Shown piece after piece: positions 61,167 to 64,000 of a stretch of 64,000 nt of DNA. Within the stretch, counting starts at the first letter, position 1. Each line of letters starts with the position of its first letter. The DNA is taken from IMG/VR virus record IMGVR_UViG_3300031521_000012, positions 62,001 through 126,000 of that record; one strand, 5' to 3'. The position numbers were made by a program, and so were the translations under genes. Under the pieces are notes generated by a model. That model saw only the letters and a list, made by a program, of their open reading frames with translations. It ran no database searches and was not told the DNA's origin. Origin of the DNA: a virus.

Positions 61167-63019
61167 TATGTAGTGCTTTTACGTAAAAATACTTTGATAT
61201 CAACCGAGGGAAACCGGATCTCAAACATTGATTCAGGAACGGAATAAATAGTATTGTTAATAATTTTTATTTCACCTGTTTTTACGTCTAAAATATCTTG
61301 TGAGACAACATTATTAGAATATAACCCACCTTGTTTATTATAAACACGTAAACTAACGATGTTAATAACGCCATTGGCATCCAAAATTTGTCTTTGTAGT
61401 CTTCCTAGAAAGATATCTTGATTCATTTCGTGATTGTTAATATCCAAATAGTTTCTAACAATTGTTATAATGCTATTAGCAACTTGATTATCTGCAATGT
61501 TTTCAACATATACATCAATATCGAAGGCTAAGTTAAATATTTTACCATCTTTAACTTCAACATAATCATTTATCATTCTGTACTGGCTAAGATATTCAGT
61601 AATATTGTTTTTCAATAACGTATTACTTGAATTAGAAAGCTTTCCATCTGAACCGATATCCAATACTGATATAACAATCTTATTATTAATTTTAAATGCA
61701 TTGGCACGAAATGGTGAACCAAATTTTCCAGCCATTTTATATATCTGAAGCAAGTAGTCGGTTATTGAAACATCACGTTGCTGTGACGAAAAATTATATT
61801 TTATAAGTTGTCTAATCTGTTCAACGCTAAGTCCATCATTACCACCAATAGCAGGAATTGGGTTACTCACCTTTAAACTTCTAGTAACCGATTGTTGATA
61901 ATCCTGACGAGAACCATTTGAGGTTAATGTGTAACTCCCCATTTGGGTTAATATTCTTGCGCCCACATTAGAATTAGAACCACCACCTGTTCGGTACTTA
62001 ATAAAAAGAGTATAATTAGCTTTTAGTTTTTCGCCTAGAGCAGTATTATTTAGAAAATTCTCCAAAAAATATTTATTACTAACACCTTCTTTAAGAAATC
62101 CACTCTTAAACGCATCACTATCGGCATCACCCGAACCAAACGTTATTTTACAATAACCATTAGGTGTAAATTCTTTTATGAATTTTTTTGTAACATCAAT
62201 CCATGTTGCTGTTTTTATTCCAGTAGGATTTGTTTGTGAACTCTGATAGTTTTCAGTGAAAACTCTTTGTTGTGCTAAGTAATCAACTTCATAATATCTA
62301 TTAGTTGAATTATTGAATTCATTAGCTGTTGGTATAACAGAAAAATTAGTACCTTCCATCAATATAATACTATCTATTTCAATAACATCAGGGTCTGGTA
62401 GTGTTAAACCGAAAAATGGAATAATATCGGTTGAATTGATAACACGTTTAAATATACTGGTTGTGCCATTTAACACAACCTCTCTTTTAGTTACATTATA
62501 GCTGACAATAATTCCATTCGAGTCTAAATTAGGTATAATTGATCGATTAGGGTCACCTAAACTACTAAGTGCCGAATTCCAATCAATTACATTCTGAGTT
62601 TCAAAGATTTTTCCACCACCAATTATTTGTGCACCAGCATCAAGAGTGGGATAATAAGAACCATCAGGGCGGTCACCCAAAACAGGAATTACCACCGTAA
62701 AGTCAACAATAGTAACTGAAGGTCGTTTAGCTGGTATGTTGAAACCCATGTTTTTAGCTATGTTTAATATAGATGCTCTTTGTTGGGCGTACTCAATTTG
62801 TGTTTCCTGAAAGTTACGATCTGTATTGATACTCAGGTTATTAGCGACACCAGCATTTAAATCAATAAGCATTGCACCTATACTACTGTCTGTCAGGTCA
62901 TTAAGAATTTCCCCATAATTTTGTCTGATTAGCGATATTAAATCCGTCCTAATTTCTCCAAATGTTCGGCTTCCAAAACGAATTATATTATTACTTGTAT
63001 TATCTACTATTGTTGCCAT
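61166..63019 (-). CDS. Baseplate wedge protein (J / T4 gp6-like)
   Basis: 617 residues. N-terminal FGEIRTDLISLIRQNYGEILNDLTDSSIGAMLIDLNAGVANNL and RASILNIAKNMGFN are typical of the Baseplate_J family; the C-terminal VNSIITIVRNYLDINNHEMNQDIFLGRLQRQ completes it. Lies beside the gp25-like gene as in other myoviruses. Confidence 0.82.
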   Translation of the reverse strand: MATIVDNTSNNIIRFGSRTFGEIRTDLISLIRQNYGEILNDLTDSSIGAMLIDLNAGVANNLSINTDRNFQETQIEYAQQRASILNIAKNMGFNIPAKRPSVTIVDFTVVIPVLGDRPDGSYYPTLDAGAQIIGGGKIFETQNVIDWNSALSSLGDPNRSIIPNLDSNGIIVSYNVTKREVVLNGTTSIFKRVINSTDIIPFFGLTLPDPDVIEIDSIILMEGTNFSVIPTANEFNNSTNRYYEVDYLAQQRVFTENYQSSQTNPTGIKTATWIDVTKKFIKEFTPNGYCKITFGSGDADSDAFKSGFLKEGVSNKYFLENFLNNTALGEKLKANYTLFIKYRTGGGSNSNVGARILTQMGSYTLTSNGSRQDYQQSVTRSLKVSNPIPAIGGNDGLSVEQIRQLIKYNFSSQQRDVSITDYLLQIYKMAGKFGSPFRANAFKINNKIVISVLDIGSDGKLSNSSNTLLKNNITEYLSQYRMINDYVEVKDGKIFNLAFDIDVYVENIADNQVANSIITIVRNYLDINNHEMNQDIFLGRLQRQILDANGVINIVSLRVYNKQGGLYSNNVVSQDILDVKTGEIKIINNTIYSVPESMFEIRFPSVDIKVFLRKSTT

Positions 63020-63029
63020 TGTTTATATT

Positions 63030-63428
63030 TTAAAAATTTAAGTTTAATTCACCTTGTTCTGAAAAAAAATCTTCACTGTAAGTGAATCTAATATTAACAT
63101 TCAATTGTGTATCTGGAATTACTTCGCCATTGTCATCTAAGTACTGCTTAAAAGTAACACTATCAATAGTTAACGCTGGTATATATAATGAAACTGTTGT
63201 TTTAATATCTTGTTCAATATCACCTTCAGTTATATTATCATTTGGTTCGAAAATAAATTTCAATAAATTAGTCCCATAATCTGGTTCGTAATACCTTTCA
63301 CCCTTTTCAGTTAATAACAATAAAATTAAATCCGACCTAAATGCATCTTTAGTTACTTTAGTCATTTGAAAAAATGTGTTGGTAGATACGTCATCAACCA
63401 ATGGAAATTTAATATTATATGAAAACAT
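63030..63428 (-). CDS. Baseplate wedge protein (gp25/GPW-like)
   Basis: 132 residues. AFRSDLILLLLTEKGERYYEPDYGTNLLKFIFEPND is the signature gp25-like stretch (I...LLTxxGERxxxPxFG..L...LFE). Coupled to the 63428 gene (1-nt overlap). Initiates sheath assembly in contractile tails. Confidence 0.88.
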   Translation of the reverse strand: MFSYNIKFPLVDDVSTNTFFQMTKVTKDAFRSDLILLLLTEKGERYYEPDYGTNLLKFIFEPNDNITEGDIEQDIKTTVSLYIPALTIDSVTFKQYLDDNGEVIPDTQLNVNIRFTYSEDFFSEQGELNLNF

Positions 63429-63859
63429 TATTCGCTCTTTTTATCTAAAATCAAATTATAATTATTTATCAGTTCATTATGTAAATCTTCGTGAACGCCA
63501 TGCAATTCAGCTACTATATTTTCTTGAACAATTATTTGTGTTTCAAGTATTGTTTCAATTTTTATTGTAAGTTCTTCAATTTTTTTAATCAGTTCTAATT
63601 GAAGTACTGCTCTTTCTTCAGCCTTTTTATTTGTAATGTTTTGACCTACCTGTAATAAAGGCATAAACATAAGTTGTATTAGATTGCTGATAAATAGTAA
63701 CAACGGAAACCATTGCCCATCAAATCTCATGCTCGTTGGAACTAACGAATTATATACAATCCAGCATCCATATGATATAATAATGCTCCAGAAAAATTGC
63801 ATACTTCCGCCTAAATTTGTTAAATATCCAGATGTTCTTTCGTTAAATTTATTGAACAT
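63428..63859 (-). CDS. DUF1003-like membrane protein
   Basis: 143 residues: two hydrophobic helices (about 20-40 and 48-70, WFPLLLFISNLIQLMFMPLL) followed by a long helical tail (NITNKKAEERAVLQLELIKKI). The arrangement matches DUF1003. Precedes the baseplate genes and has a late motif at 63878-63886. Function unknown. Confidence 0.6.
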   Translation of the reverse strand: MFNKFNERTSGYLTNLGGSMQFFWSIIISYGCWIVYNSLVPTSMRFDGQWFPLLLFISNLIQLMFMPLLQVGQNITNKKAEERAVLQLELIKKIEELTIKIETILETQIIVQENIVAELHGVHEDLHNELINNYNLILDKKSE

Positions 63860-63877
63860 AAATAATTGAATTTAATC

Positions 63878-63886
63878 ATAAATACT
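63878..63886 (-). promoter_or_regulatory. Late motif AGTATTTAT
   Basis: TAAGTATTTATGATTA on the minus strand, 18 nt upstream of the ATG at 63859. Confidence 0.7.
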
Positions 63887-63894
63887 TATAAACA

Positions 63895-63925
63895 AAAAAA
63901 TCCCGATCATAAGGTCGGGATTTTT
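63895..63925 (-). terminator. Intrinsic terminator
   Basis: AAAAATCCCGA...TCGGGATTTTT hairpin, 24 nt past the stop of the gene at the right edge. Confidence 0.78.
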
Positions 63926-63948
63926 GTTACATCACATAGTATTAATAA

Positions 63949-64000
63949 TTATTCGGCAGATTTCTTGGTTTTCTTAGCCTTTTTTTGTGCTTTAGCTTCG
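63949..64000 (-). CDS. C-terminal end of a Lys/Ala-rich protein (partial)
   Basis: Only the last 16 codons are visible: EAKAQKKAKKTKKSAE then TAA (63951-63949). Basic Lys/Ala tail, as found on virion or nucleoid-like proteins. Cannot be named. Confidence 0.6.
   Translation of the reverse strand, partial: EAKAQKKAKKTKKSAE

Noticed and set aside
1-64000. CRISPR array
   Set aside because: No regularly spaced identical repeats were seen on either strand.

Overview
The window is a 64-kb piece of a large, strongly AT-rich, tailed phage genome. It is probably a myovirus (contractile tail) infecting a member of the Bacteroidota. The phage assignment rests on tail-tube (gp19-like), baseplate wedge (gp25-like, gp6/J-like) and tail-fibre-like genes, three peptidoglycan hydrolases, a gp46/gp47-type recombination gene, a primase and many free-standing homing endonucleases. 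The host is inferred from the two secreted proteins with MKKLLL...QAQ leaders, A/T-rich start regions without Shine-Dalgarno sequences, and several small families I associate with Bacteroidota phages.

Layout. (1) 0-22.4 kb, minus strand: early/middle genes. These include a Dda-like helicase, Nudix hydrolase, Pth2-like protein, Thg1-like protein, an intein-interrupted Rnl2-type RNA ligase, DNA ligase, a PurA-like enzyme, an ATP-grasp gene broken by a hairpin, a VWA protein, a J-domain/pseudokinase fusion and an RNA-repair-type HAD phosphatase. Inside this block (8.77-12.13 kb) lies a set of tRNA or tRNA-like genes. Acceptor, D and T arms are well formed in six of them, but the anticodon regions are abnormal, four carrying insertions of roughly 60-110 nt. 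(2) 22.4-28.5 kb, plus strand: a cassette of mostly membrane or unrecognised small proteins behind two tandem promoters, ending with a secreted lytic transglycosylase. (3) A 38-bp perfect palindrome separates this from the convergent late block. (4) 28.6-64 kb, minus strand: GH25 and amidase lysins, structural genes, TnpB, homing endonucleases, an SbcD-SbcC fusion, a sigma factor, primase, tail tube, and baseplate/tail genes up to the right edge.

Regulation is unusually legible. Eight sites, all in the left part, share TTGTAAC, exactly 19 nt, then TATAAT (or a one-base variant), with ACG usually before the hexamer. Thirteen sites share AGTATTTAT (some with one change) a short distance upstream of start codons, twelve of them in or upstream of late or mobile genes. 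The phage encodes its own sigma-70-family factor (46.2-46.8 kb), a natural candidate for reading the second motif.

The genes suggest a phage that repairs and maintains RNA (Thg1-like protein, RNA ligase, HAD phosphatase, Pth2-like protein, tRNAs) and is heavily colonised by selfish elements: an intein, several GIY-YIG/HNH/Vsr-like endonucleases, TnpB and an IS607-TnpA-like HTH remnant. All functions are inferred from reading sequence; no database search was run.
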